From NCBI RefSeq assembly GCF_965216415.1, contig NZ_CBDCFU010000002.1: a stretch of 64,000 nt of DNA, one strand, 5' to 3'. Origin of the DNA: Marivita sp003149565. Lineage in GTDB: Bacteria; Pseudomonadota; Alphaproteobacteria; Rhodobacterales; Rhodobacteraceae. A model generated the notes under the pieces. That model saw only the letters and a program-made list of their open reading frames with translations. It was not told the origin of the DNA and ran no database searches. A program made the position numbers and the translations under genes. Shown in pieces: positions 1 to 8,672 of this stretch (positions are counted from its first letter, which is position 1; every line of letters begins with the position of its first letter).

Positions 1-1307
1 ACGTCCTTTTCCAGCTCTTCGTCGGTGACCGGAATCTGGAACCGATCCCGCATCGCCTTGAGCTGATCGAACTGCATCTTCTTCTGCTGGTGCGTGGTGT
101 TCTGACCTTCGCCAGCCGTGCCCATGCCATAGCCTTTGACAGTCTTGACAAGAAGACAGGTCGGCGTGCCCTTCGCCTTGCTGGCCCGCAGAAAGGCATT
201 GTACACCTTCTTGGGATCATGCCCGCCACGCCGCAGCGCCCAAATTTGATCGTCGGTCCAGTCTTCGACCAGCGCCGCCGTCTCGGGGTATTTGCCGAAG
301 AAATGCTCGCGGATATACGCGCCGTCTTTGGATTTGAACGTCTGGTAGTCGCCGTCAACGGTTTCATCCATCAACTGGCGCAGCTTGCCGGACGTATCGC
401 GCTCCAGCAGTTCGTCCCAGCCACGGCCCCACAGCAGCTTGATCACGTCCCAGCCAGCACCCCGGAAATCGCCCTCAAGCTCCTGCACGATCTTGCCATT
501 GCCGCGCACCGGCCCGTCAAGACGCTGCAGGTTGCAGTTGATGACAAAGATCAGGTTGTCCAGACCTTCGCGCACAGCCAAGTCGATGGCACCCCGGCTT
601 TCGGGTTCGTCCATCTCGCCGTCACCAAGGAAGCACCAGACCTTACGATCGGCCATGTCGATCAGACCACGGTTGTGCATGTATTTCATGAACCGCGCCT
701 GATAGATTGCCATGAGCGGCCCGAGACCCATCGAAACGGTGGGGAACTGCCAGTAATCCGGCATCAGCCACGGGTGCGGGTAAGAACTCAGACCACCGCC
801 ATCGACCTCGGATCGGAACGCCTCAAGCTGTTCAGCGCTGATGCGGCCTTCCATAAATGAACGGGCATAAATGCCGGGGATCACATGACCTTGGAAGAAC
901 ACCAGGTCGCCACCATGGATCGCCGACTTGGATCGCCAGAAATGGTTTAGCCCGATATCATACAGCGCCGCCGACGAAGCAAATGATGCAATATGCCCGC
1001 CATACTCGCTGCTGACTTTGTTCCGCTTGACCACGGTCGCCATCGCATTCCAGCGGTTGATGGTGCGGATGCGCCATTCCATCTCGGTATCGCCGGGGAT
1101 GTCGACCTCGTCATCCGGTGCAATGGTGTTCTGATAGGGTGTGTTCGCCGAGAACGGCAGCTTTGCTCCGGCAGCGCGTGCCTGTTGCACGGCTTTGTCG
1201 AGCAGGAAATGCGCACGATCCGCGCCATCCCGAAGGATGACGTCTTCAATCGCGTCTTGCCATTCCTGGGATTCGACCGGGTCAATATCTTGCGGGCTGT
1301 CTTTCAT
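1..1307 (-). CDS. aceE: Pyruvate dehydrogenase E1 component, homodimeric type (N-terminal part; runs off window)
   Basis: Decarboxylates pyruvate with thiamine diphosphate and passes the acetyl group to the E2 lipoyl domain of the pyruvate dehydrogenase complex. About 435 residues are visible, starting MKDSPQDIDPVESQEWQDAI. The segment contains the thiamine-diphosphate/Mg motif GDGEMDEPES near residue 226, followed by FVINCNLQRLDG, and near the window edge KTVKGYGMGTAGEGQ and NTTHQQKKMQ, all typical of AceE rather than of alpha/beta-type E1. The frame is open to position 1, so about half of the usual ~885 residues is missing. The ATG at 1305-1307 is the natural start. It lies 183 nt downstream of the D-lactate dehydrogenase stop on the same strand, which places pyruvate use next to lactate oxidation. 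E2 and E3 genes, if linked, are outside the window. Confidence 0.95.
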   Translation of the reverse strand, partial: MKDSPQDIDPVESQEWQDAIEDVILRDGADRAHFLLDKAVQQARAAGAKLPFSANTPYQNTIAPDDEVDIPGDTEMEWRIRTINRWNAMATVVKRNKVSSEYGGHIASFASSAALYDIGLNHFWRSKSAIHGGDLVFFQGHVIPGIYARSFMEGRISAEQLEAFRSEVDGGGLSSYPHPWLMPDYWQFPTVSMGLGPLMAIYQARFMKYMHNRGLIDMADRKVWCFLGDGEMDEPESRGAIDLAVREGLDNLIFVINCNLQRLDGPVRGNGKIVQELEGDFRGAGWDVIKLLWGRGWDELLERDTSGKLRQLMDETVDGDYQTFKSKDGAYIREHFFGKYPETAALVEDWTDDQIWALRRGGHDPKKVYNAFLRASKAKGTPTCLLVKTVKGYGMGTAGEGQNTTHQQKKMQFDQLKAMRDRFQIPVTDEELEKD

Positions 1308-1490
1308 ATTCCCTCTTCCCTTGGTCTGGCCAGTGGCCATTAGTTTATCGTTGAACAAATTGCTTGGGCGCAACTATACTCAACCAAGTAACGCGCTCCT
1401 AGCATGCCCGGTTCCCTTGGGGCAGTAAGGCAACGTCATATCGTCCATGCGTCAGGCGCATGGCAAAGTAGTTCAAGGTTAAACAATACA

Positions 1491-3173
1491 TCATGCGTAG
1501 TGTTTGCAACGCGACATCTTGCCGATTCCGGGGTTGAACGAATTGGTCGGATCAATGGATTTGTAGAAATCAGCAAGATCCGGTTTGGCTTTGTAAATAT
1601 GACCAACATTGTGCTCGGCTGGATATTCCGCCCCACGCTGATCCAGCAGCAGAAGCATCTCTGCCTTCAAGGCCGCCACATCAACACCCTTCTTCACAAT
1701 GTAATCCTGATGCAGGACGTGGCAGAAGAAGTGCCCATAATAAAGCCGATGCACCAGCTTGTTGGCGATGTGATCCGGTAGTTCTTCCAGCCAGTTCCGC
1801 TCGTTCCGTTTCAGCGCAATATCGAGAGCAAGAATGTCCTCGACCTTGTCTTGATGGACATTCTGATACCGGATTGCGGCCCCCGCCGCGGCAAACCGAT
1901 TCAACCCAGCCAGCTTGCCTTCGCGCGCATCGCATTCAAAGAAGTTGCCTTCGCGCTCAGCAAAGAACGCCTTGAGAAAGGTCCGCGCCTCACTCACCCC
2001 CGAATCCCGCATCTTGAGGATCAGGTGATGCTCATACCGGTCGCGATATTCCCTCAGCCGCTTGGGCAAAAGCTTTGGCACCATACGTGACACGAATTGC
2101 ATGAAACGGTCGGTAAACCCGCGCGTCAGCGCCAGCTTGTTCAACCGTGCGTCCACAGCGCCCTTGAGAGCAAAGAACATCGGCAGCTTGTCGGTACCGA
2201 GCTTGTCGATCATGAGCACCGTGTCTTTGCCGTAGGCCTCTGAAATATCGAAACACTCCCGGTGCATATATTCGCCGGACACTGGCAGAGAGTCGAACTG
2301 CGTAAGGATATGCCGCCGCAGATCGGTCAGCGCGCCGGAATCATTTGTTCCAATATAGAAGGTCTGCTCTGTCTCGTTGATCGGATAGGTGTCCAGCCTG
2401 ACGGCGAAAACCGCGAGTTTCCCGGCACAGCCCGCTGCTTCATAAAGCCGCCGCTTGTCTGCGTTGAACCTTGCCGGGCTGTCCGCATCCACGTCGCGCA
2501 CCCGCCGGTGGTATTCGGTATCCGACGCGCGCTTGTTCGTGGCCTCCAGATCGGAATCGCCAAAGTCGCCCTTTTGCACGCGCGTCAGAATCTCTTCCGG
2601 CGTATCGCCCAGCGCGACCCCCAGATGATTGACCAGCTCCAGCTCGCCCTCTTCGGTGATCCGCGCAAACAGCGACAGCTCGGTATAACTCGGGCCCCGC
2701 TCAATCAGCGACCCGCCGGAGTTGTTGCACACGCCTCCGACAATGGACGCGCCGATACAGGACGAGCCAATTACCGAATGGGGCTGCCGCCCCAAAGGCT
2801 TAAGCAGCTTTTCCAAGGCAAATAGCGTCGCCCCCGGCAGGCTCACCACCTGTTCACCGCCGTGCAACGTGTGGATTGCATCCATCCGCCGCGTGTTGAT
2901 CAGAACGACATCGCGATCATACGAGCCTTTTGGCGTCGATCCTTCCGTCAGCCCGGTATTGGCCGCCTGCATGATGACAATTTTGTCCGCCGCCACACAG
3001 GCTTGCAGCACCTGCCACTGTTCCAGAATAGTCGCAGGCTGCACCACTGCAAGCGCGTCACCTTCGCCAGAGCGGAACCCCTTGCGGAACCGCTCGGTCT
3101 GCTTGGTGCCGGTCAGGACATGCCGTGTTCCGACCACCGCACGCAATCGTTTCAGAAGGTCGTCGTCCGTCAT
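1491..3173 (-). CDS. dld: Quinone-dependent D-lactate dehydrogenase
   Basis: FAD flavoprotein of the inner membrane face that oxidises D-lactate to pyruvate and reduces quinone. At 560 residues it is close to E. coli Dld (571). It shares long Dld-specific stretches: RKGFRSGEGDALAVV near residue 30, IMQAANTGLTEGSTPKGSYD, KPLGRQPHSVIGSSCIGASI and CNNSGGSL in the FAD-binding domain, then the membrane-binding and cap regions. The open frame continues upstream to 3329, but the ATG at 3171-3173 has a strong GGGGGAG ribosome-binding site 8-9 nt before it and begins where Dld proteins begin, so the longer version is rejected. The start lies 23 nt after the TRAP membrane-subunit stop, so the two are very likely cotranscribed. 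Confidence 0.95.
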   Translation of the reverse strand: MTDDDLLKRLRAVVGTRHVLTGTKQTERFRKGFRSGEGDALAVVQPATILEQWQVLQACVAADKIVIMQAANTGLTEGSTPKGSYDRDVVLINTRRMDAIHTLHGGEQVVSLPGATLFALEKLLKPLGRQPHSVIGSSCIGASIVGGVCNNSGGSLIERGPSYTELSLFARITEEGELELVNHLGVALGDTPEEILTRVQKGDFGDSDLEATNKRASDTEYHRRVRDVDADSPARFNADKRRLYEAAGCAGKLAVFAVRLDTYPINETEQTFYIGTNDSGALTDLRRHILTQFDSLPVSGEYMHRECFDISEAYGKDTVLMIDKLGTDKLPMFFALKGAVDARLNKLALTRGFTDRFMQFVSRMVPKLLPKRLREYRDRYEHHLILKMRDSGVSEARTFLKAFFAEREGNFFECDAREGKLAGLNRFAAAGAAIRYQNVHQDKVEDILALDIALKRNERNWLEELPDHIANKLVHRLYYGHFFCHVLHQDYIVKKGVDVAALKAEMLLLLDQRGAEYPAEHNVGHIYKAKPDLADFYKSIDPTNSFNPGIGKMSRCKHYA

Positions 3174-3196
3174 CGGTCTTCTCCCCCGTGTCAGGC

Positions 3197-5263
3197 TCAG
3201 TAAGCCACCGACGGCAGCCACGTTGCAAGCCATGGCAGGCAGAATACCAACGCCAACCCGGTCAGCTGCAACAGGACAAATGGCACCACCCCCTTGTAGA
3301 TATGGCCCAGCTTGATTTCGGGCGGGCACACCCCCTTGAGGTAGAACAGCGCAAACCCAACCGGCGGCGTCAGGAACGAGGTCTGAAGCGTCACCGCAAC
3401 AAGGATCACGAACCAGATAAGAGCGGCCTCATCGACAACACCGTAACCCGGGATATCCAGACCCAACGCATTGATGATCGGGCGCATCAGCGGGAGGACA
3501 ATCAGCGTGATCTCGATCCAGTCAAGCACGAAGCCCAACAGGAATACGATAGCCAGGATCACGATTACGGTCCCATTCGGGCCAAACCCGGTGCCGAGGA
3601 TCATATCCTCGATCAACTGATCCCCACCCATCTCACGCAGAACATATGAGAACACGGTCGCACCAAGAAAGATCGCAAAGATATAGGCAGTTGTGTTGAA
3701 CGTGGACTTCAGCACGTTGATCAGCTTTTGAAGCGTCAACTTGCGGTAACCCAAAGCCAGTATCGTCGCGCCAATGGCCCCGATCCCCGATGCCTCCGTC
3801 GGGGTGGTGATCCCGGCAAAGATCGACCCAAGAACAGCGAGGATCAGACCAAGCGTCGGCAACACGGCGATCAGTACATCCTTCACCGCCGCCCAATCCG
3901 GTCGCACGGCACCATCGGGGACCGGCGCGACCGACGGCTTCAGGTACGAGATGATGAAGATATAAGTCAGGTACAGAACACCGATCAAAATCCCTGGCAG
4001 CATCGCCGCCATGAACAGGTCACCGACCGACAGCGCCATCTGGTCTGCCATGATCACCAGCATGATCGATGGTGGGATCAGAATGCCCAATGTGCCTGAC
4101 GCGGCAACAACTCCGGTGCCCAGAAGCGGTGAGTATTTCTGCTCCATCATCGACGGCAAAGCCAGCACACCCAGCAGAACCACCGACGCGCCGATGATCC
4201 CGGTCGAGGCCGCGAGGATGATCCCGATCATCGTCACCGTAATCGCGAGACCGCCGCGCGTCCGCCCAAAGAGCCGCTGCATCGACGACATCAGTTTCTC
4301 GGCCACACCGGACTCGTCCAGCATCAGCCCCATGAAGATGAACATCGGCAAGGCCACCAGCACGGCGTTCGACATGGTCGCATAGACCCGGTTCACGACC
4401 GCCCCAAGGCTCAGGTAATCCAGACCAATGAGTGTCTCCTCAAGCCCGGTCCAGTTCATCATCCCGTTGTCGAACAGATACGCGATCCCGCAATACAACA
4501 CGCCGGTGCCAGCCAGCACCCACGCCACCGGGAAACCGGTGAACAATAGCGCAATGAAGGTCAGGAACATCGCAATGACCAGCTTTTCCTCAGTTGTATG
4601 CACCAGGAAGGTCAACGCGGTCGCCACGGCCGCAAAGCTGACAAGCGCCCAAAGGATCAAACGCAGATCGCGGCCCTGCCGCTCTTCTTGACCCGCCACG
4701 AACAGCGCGTGCACATCGTGGATCAGCCGCGCCAAAGCCGCAAACGACAGCAGCACGAATGAAATCGGAATGATCGCCTTGAACGCCCAGCGCGCAGGCA
4801 GACCCGTCGGTGAAGATGACCGTTCGCTCACGCGCCAGCTTTCGTAGAAGTAATCCCACCCCTGATCGACCATCAGGTAGAGGAACGGCGCGACCAATGT
4901 CAGGATCCCCAAAACCTCGATGATCCGCTGCGCCCGGCGGCTCAGTTGCAGGTGCAGGATATCCACCCGCACGTGACTGTCCGTGACCAGCGCATAGGAA
5001 ATGCCGATCATCGTCAACAGCCCATAAAAGTGCCACTGGATCTCGTCCAGTTTGGGGAAGTTCTGGTTGAGCAGGTAGCGGAACAACACCTGCGCCACGA
5101 TAGCCGCGATCAGCAGGAGGTTGGCCCACATGACCACATGACCCACACCCTTGACCATCTTGTCTATCCCGACAGCAACGCTCTGCGTGTCCTTGTCCTC
5201 GTGCTCGAGGATGCTTTCATAGGTTTCAATCGGGTCTTCAATGGCGTTTACAGTCTCTGACAT
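3197..5263 (-). CDS. TRAP transporter, fused small and large membrane subunits (DctQ-DctM)
   Basis: Inner-membrane part of a sodium-driven TRAP transporter, 688 residues. Residues ~35-200 form the four-helix DctQ domain (with the LDEIQWHFYGLL stretch). After a linker with extra hydrophobic segments, residues ~230-680 form the many-helix DctM domain, with GFPVAWVLAGTG, LMSSMQRLFGRTRGGLA and TPTEASGIGAIGA signatures. Q and M are separate genes in many TRAP systems, but fused forms are common in marine alphaproteobacteria. It lies between the binding-protein gene and dld on one strand, so the expected substrate is lactate or a related 2-hydroxy/2-oxo monocarboxylate. That substrate is inferred from context and not from the sequence of this subunit. 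Confidence 0.92.
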   Translation of the reverse strand: MSETVNAIEDPIETYESILEHEDKDTQSVAVGIDKMVKGVGHVVMWANLLLIAAIVAQVLFRYLLNQNFPKLDEIQWHFYGLLTMIGISYALVTDSHVRVDILHLQLSRRAQRIIEVLGILTLVAPFLYLMVDQGWDYFYESWRVSERSSSPTGLPARWAFKAIIPISFVLLSFAALARLIHDVHALFVAGQEERQGRDLRLILWALVSFAAVATALTFLVHTTEEKLVIAMFLTFIALLFTGFPVAWVLAGTGVLYCGIAYLFDNGMMNWTGLEETLIGLDYLSLGAVVNRVYATMSNAVLVALPMFIFMGLMLDESGVAEKLMSSMQRLFGRTRGGLAITVTMIGIILAASTGIIGASVVLLGVLALPSMMEQKYSPLLGTGVVAASGTLGILIPPSIMLVIMADQMALSVGDLFMAAMLPGILIGVLYLTYIFIISYLKPSVAPVPDGAVRPDWAAVKDVLIAVLPTLGLILAVLGSIFAGITTPTEASGIGAIGATILALGYRKLTLQKLINVLKSTFNTTAYIFAIFLGATVFSYVLREMGGDQLIEDMILGTGFGPNGTVIVILAIVFLLGFVLDWIEITLIVLPLMRPIINALGLDIPGYGVVDEAALIWFVILVAVTLQTSFLTPPVGFALFYLKGVCPPEIKLGHIYKGVVPFVLLQLTGLALVFCLPWLATWLPSVAY

Positions 5264-5339
5264 GACGGTGTCTCCTGTCCCTCACCGGGCAGAAATGTCC
5301 CGGCGTCCAAATCCGTAAAAAGTGAAAAACGAATGGAAG

Positions 5340-5365
5340 GGCGGCGCCCCGATTAGGGCGCCGCC
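5340..5365 (-). terminator. Intercistronic hairpin between TRAP binding-protein and membrane-subunit genes
   Basis: Nine to ten paired bases (GGCGGCGCC at 5340-5348 with GGCGCCGCC at 5357-5365) enclose a short loop. On the minus-strand transcript the stem is followed about 9 nt later by a run of five T. The hairpin lies in the 112-nt gap after the binding-protein stop and before the DctQM start. It may be a partial terminator or a 3'-end stabiliser that lets binding protein be made in excess over membrane subunits. That role is inferred. Confidence 0.65.
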
Positions 5366-5375
5366 AGCACGCAAC

Positions 5376-6428
5376 TTACTTGCGCGGCAAGAACGCGTTT
5401 TCTTTCCAGAGGGTATATCCATCCCGGAAGTCGTTCATGTCCTTCAGAACTTTGGCAAAGAACTCGTTATTCGCAGCTTCCTCTTCGGCGACCGCGTCCC
5501 AGGTCGCTTCGAATGTCGCCAGCATCTCTTCAGACCATTGCTTGATCTCGACACCATTGTTTTCGACGTTGTCGATCAACGCTGCGTGCTGGATCGCCTC
5601 GCCTTCCGCAAAGCTGTCTGCCATCGACGCCTTGCAGGCGTTCTCGATAATGGCCTTGTGCTGCTCGGACGCGTCGTTCCAGACATCCTTGTTGATCATC
5701 AACTCAAACACCGTCGCCTGCTGGTGCCAGCCGGGGAAGTAGTTGTACTTGACCAGCTTGTGGAACCCGAGGCGCGCGTCGATCGCGGGCATAGAAAACT
5801 CAGTCGCGTCAATTGCACCCTTTTCCAGCGCCGGGAAAATCTCACCACCCGGCAGCAACGATGTCGCCACGCCCAGCTTCTGCATGACCTTGCCGCCCAG
5901 ACCGAAAAAGCGCATTTTCAAGCCTTCAAGATCTGCAGGCGTATTGATCTCTTTGGCAAACCAGCCAGAGGTTTCCGGCGCGATGATCGCGCAGGGCATG
6001 ACTTTCACGTTGTACCCGGCCTGGTCATACATCTCCTGGTACAGGGTCATGCCATTGCCGTAGTAGAGCCACGCCATGTATTCGCCCGCTTCCGGACCAA
6101 ACGGCACAGCCGAGAACAGGGGCGCTGCGGGGATTTTGCCCGCCCAGTACCCAGCCGTCGTATAACCAGAGTTGATCTTGCCGGTGCTGACCGCATCCAG
6201 AATTTCAAATGGCGGGACAAGCTTGCCCGGCTCATAGATCTTCATCTTCAGCGTGCCGCCAGACATCAGGTCCAGTTGCTCTGCAACGCGGGGGATCGGA
6301 GAACCCAGACCCGGCAATGCGGTCGAGAACGCGATTGGCGTCTTCAGCAAAAGCTTGTCAGCAGCATGTGCTGCGGGGGCGGTCAAAACAGCCGCTGCGA
6401 CGGCCAGGCTGGTGAGTACGTTTTTCAT
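5376..6428 (-). CDS. TRAP transporter periplasmic substrate-binding protein (DctP type, probable lactate/2-oxo acid)
   Basis: Captures the substrate in the periplasm for the TRAP membrane subunits. 350 residues with a clear Sec signal peptide (MKNVLTSLAVAAAVLTAPAAHA, cleavage after AHA). The mature protein has the PLGGEIFPAL-like segment seen here as LLPGGEIFPALEKGAIDATE, followed by GFHKLVKYNYFPGWHQQ. That segment is characteristic of the TakP/lactate-binding branch of DctP proteins, which bind 2-oxo acids or lactate as calcium salts. It is the first gene of the minus-strand operon, with the divergent regulator 321 nt away. Substrate assignment rests on subfamily resemblance plus the neighbouring D-lactate dehydrogenase. 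Confidence 0.9.
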   Translation of the reverse strand: MKNVLTSLAVAAAVLTAPAAHAADKLLLKTPIAFSTALPGLGSPIPRVAEQLDLMSGGTLKMKIYEPGKLVPPFEILDAVSTGKINSGYTTAGYWAGKIPAAPLFSAVPFGPEAGEYMAWLYYGNGMTLYQEMYDQAGYNVKVMPCAIIAPETSGWFAKEINTPADLEGLKMRFFGLGGKVMQKLGVATSLLPGGEIFPALEKGAIDATEFSMPAIDARLGFHKLVKYNYFPGWHQQATVFELMINKDVWNDASEQHKAIIENACKASMADSFAEGEAIQHAALIDNVENNGVEIKQWSEEMLATFEATWDAVAEEEAANNEFFAKVLKDMNDFRDGYTLWKENAFLPRK

Positions 6429-6749
6429 GTTTCCTCCTCGGGGTCGTCCGGCCTGTGCCGGGAAAAATCACCGGGACAATCACCCGGAATGCAGTGGTTC
6501 ATATTATTTACCACGCATCAGGATCAATAAATTCATGACCACCGACACCACATCGGAAACGGAATACAGTCGCATACCGAGCGGATAAAAAATATACTTC
6601 AAAAATTCATTTTTTACCAAATAATTGTTTTTAATATATTTTTAACGCAATCCGGACTGACCAGAAACGTATAACTGCGACATTTTCGTTGACCCCCAAA
6701 AAGGACCACTTATTTTACCACTAGACCGCACAAGGAAATAGGAAACCAA
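6429..6749. promoter_or_regulatory. Divergent promoter region of the lactate operon and its GntR regulator
   Basis: 321 nt without a gene, markedly AT-rich between 6585 and 6660. It must hold the promoters of the minus-strand TRAP-dld operon and of the plus-strand regulator. Several copies of ACCAC occur (6510-6514, 6705-6709, 6717-6721). The first forms an inverted pair with GTGGT at 6494-6498 across 11 nt, and the last two form a direct repeat 12 nt apart, 29 nt before the regulator start. TGGT/ACCA half-sites are usual for FadR/PdhR-type regulators, but no perfect TGGTnnnACCA operator is present, so the site assignment is weak. Confidence 0.5.
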
Positions 6750-7538
6750 ATGCCGAATTCCGTCGCAAACCTCTTTGGACCTGTCGGTCACGAATCAGTC
6801 GCAGACTCCATCGTTCACCACATCGAAGAGCTGATCGTGTCCGGCGTTCTCAAGGACGGCACCCGCCTCCCATCCGAGCGCACGCTTGCGGAAGAGATGA
6901 AAGTCTCCCGTCCCAAAGTACGCGAGGCTCTCAAACGCCTAGAGGAAAACGGCCTGATCATCGTCCGCCACGGTGAGGGAAATTTTGTTGCACCGCTTGT
7001 CGGCTCCGCCATGTCGCCTGCACTGGTCGATCTCTATGCCCGTCACGTAACCGCATTTGAGGATTACCTCGAATTCCGCCGCGAACAGGAAAGCTTTGCG
7101 GCCATGCTCGCCGCGGAACGTGCCACCGAAGAGGATCGTGAAACCCTTAAGGACATCGTGCACAAGCTGGAAGACGCCCACGCTAGCGGCGATGCCGAGG
7201 CGTCACGCGATGCCGACGTTCGGTTTCATGCAGCCATTGTCGACGCCAGTCACAACTCGCTCATGGTGCATACGATGGCGGCGATCTACCAACTGATGGC
7301 CCGCAACGTGTTCTATAACCGGGACTTCCTGCGCGCCATCGACGGCACCGGGGAAATGCTTCTGGAGCAACACAAAAGCATTGCCGACGCAATCATCCGG
7401 GGCAAACCCGAAGAAGCTGCCGATGCTGCGGCGGATCACATTGCTTTTGTCGCACGCAGCTTCCGTGTCGGGCTGGCACAAGATCGGCGCGAAACCGTGT
7501 CCCGCCGCCGCCGCGCTCTTCTCAACATGCGGACCTAA
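6750..7538 (+). CDS. GntR-family transcriptional regulator with FCD domain (FadR/PdhR/LldR type)
   Basis: Ligand-responsive DNA-binding regulator, 262 residues. The N-terminal winged helix-turn-helix (residues ~17-80) contains LPSERTLAEEMKVSRPKVRE and the wing GLIIVRHGEGNFV. The C-terminal FCD domain (~95-235) has the metal/ligand histidines expected in DVRFHAAI and EQHKSI. It is transcribed away from the TRAP-dld operon, so control of lactate uptake and oxidation, and possibly aceE, is the natural inference. The family includes LldR (lactate) and PdhR (pyruvate), and the sequence alone does not say which effector applies. Its stop codon overlaps the end of the convergent amidotransferase gene by 4 nt. 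Confidence 0.88.
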   Translation: MPNSVANLFGPVGHESVADSIVHHIEELIVSGVLKDGTRLPSERTLAEEMKVSRPKVREALKRLEENGLIIVRHGEGNFVAPLVGSAMSPALVDLYARHVTAFEDYLEFRREQESFAAMLAAERATEEDRETLKDIVHKLEDAHASGDAEASRDADVRFHAAIVDASHNSLMVHTMAAIYQLMARNVFYNRDFLRAIDGTGEMLLEQHKSIADAIIRGKPEEAADAAADHIAFVARSFRVGLAQDRRETVSRRRRALLNMRT

Positions 7539-8326
7539 GCCGCGCGCGCCACAGCCAAATCCAGTTCCAACCGCGTCAGCCCCTCCAGCGACAGCATCAC
7601 AAGACTGTCGGGCTCAATCGCAGACCAGACCAGCGTGTCTGCCTCCAAAGGCTCCGACGCAAGAATCCAGCCGCCCTCTGTCGTTTCAGCCACATAAAGG
7701 CTGGGTGCCCGCGCATCACTTGAATGACGGAAGGCATAGATCGTCGCGCCATCAGACATAACACAGGTCAGCCGCACCGCTTCGTCACAGCCCTGACCAT
7801 AGGAACTGTGCTTCCGCAACAGCGCGACAACGGCCCGAACCGCCCCTGCCGGATCACGCTCCATTCCATACGCCAGCAGCAACAGAAAGATCAGCTCGGA
7901 ATCCGTTGTCCCACGCCGCGCCAGATACAGATCGTCCGGCAATAGGGCTTCGAGTTTACGCCGGATACGGTCAATGTCCGGCACCTGCCCATTGTGCATG
8001 AAGGACCAGCGCCGATGCACAAAGGGATGGCAGTTCAAACGCGTGGTCTCACCCGTTGTCGAAGCCCTGACATGCGCCAGAAACAGCGGCGATCGGATCA
8101 TCTGGCACAGGCTGAGCAGGTTCCCATCCGACCATGCCGGGAGAACATCGCGGTACAAACCGGGGCCCTGACCGTCGGCATACCAGGCGAACCCGAACCC
8201 GTCGCCCTGCACGGCAAGCTTGGCCTCGTTCGCATGCTGGCTTTGCTCAAGCAAAGAATGCGCCGGATCGACAACAACATGTGCAATAGGAACCGCCGGC
8301 CCAAGATAGGCCGCAAGGCGGCACAT
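7535..8326 (-). CDS. Class II glutamine amidotransferase (YafJ/EgtC-like)
   Basis: 263 residues. It begins MCRLAAYLGP, so Cys2 becomes the N-terminal catalytic cysteine after methionine removal, as in Ntn-type glutamine amidotransferases. Other family marks are GDGFGFAWY, AHVRASTTGETTRLNCHPF and the oxyanion-hole FMHNGQV stretch. There is no synthetase domain, so this is a stand-alone glutaminase-like subunit whose partner is unknown. EgtC (ergothioneine) is one relative, but no egt genes are nearby. It starts 2 nt after the DUF6356 gene on the same strand, so the two form an operon, and its end overlaps the convergent GntR gene. Confidence 0.88.
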   Translation of the reverse strand: MCRLAAYLGPAVPIAHVVVDPAHSLLEQSQHANEAKLAVQGDGFGFAWYADGQGPGLYRDVLPAWSDGNLLSLCQMIRSPLFLAHVRASTTGETTRLNCHPFVHRRWSFMHNGQVPDIDRIRRKLEALLPDDLYLARRGTTDSELIFLLLLAYGMERDPAGAVRAVVALLRKHSSYGQGCDEAVRLTCVMSDGATIYAFRHSSDARAPSLYVAETTEGGWILASEPLEADTLVWSAIEPDSLVMLSLEGLTRLELDLAVARAA

Positions 8327-8328
8327 GC

Positions 8329-8583
8329 TCAGCGCCCGGCGTTGGTGTGTCGCGCTTCGATGCGTGCGTGCATCTGACGGATCATCCGGCTGGCCGTGGT
8401 CTCAAACAATGGCGGGATCACCGCATGGATCAGCGCCGCCATCGACGCCAGAAACAGCCGCGCCGCAAAGCCGAACGCAAAGCCCGCATGCTGCAGGTAG
8501 GTTTCGTTCACGCTGGCTGGGTGATCAATAAAGCTGCGCAAAAAGCCGGGCCGCGCCGTTGTATCGGTGTCTTGAATCGCCAT
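8329..8583 (-). CDS. DUF6356 family protein, small
   Basis: 84 residues, with a hydrophobic central segment (GFAFGFAARLFLASMAALIHAVIPPLF region, residues ~33-60) that could be a membrane helix, followed by a basic C-terminus ending ARHTNAGR. The N-terminal HPASVNETYLQHAGFAFGF pattern matches the alphaproteobacterial DUF6356 family as I remember it; its function is unknown. The ATG at 8581-8583 has an AGGGAGC ribosome-binding site. It is the first gene of a two-gene operon with the amidotransferase and is preceded by two TGAGAA/TTCTCA inverted repeats. Confidence 0.8.
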   Translation of the reverse strand: MAIQDTDTTARPGFLRSFIDHPASVNETYLQHAGFAFGFAARLFLASMAALIHAVIPPLFETTASRMIRQMHARIEARHTNAGR

Positions 8584-8672
8584 GAGAAGCTCCCTGTTTC
8601 GATGCCTGATCAGAACATGCCAGACACCGACAAAGCGCGTTTCCCAATTTCAGGACATAACCAAACGATTAT

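Noticed and set aside
90..860. 256-residue plus-strand frame at the left edge
   Set aside because: Antisense of aceE, which has full motif support on the minus strand.
1308..1490. Gene in the dld-aceE gap
   Set aside because: Short frames only, no ribosome-binding sites; treated as the aceE promoter region.
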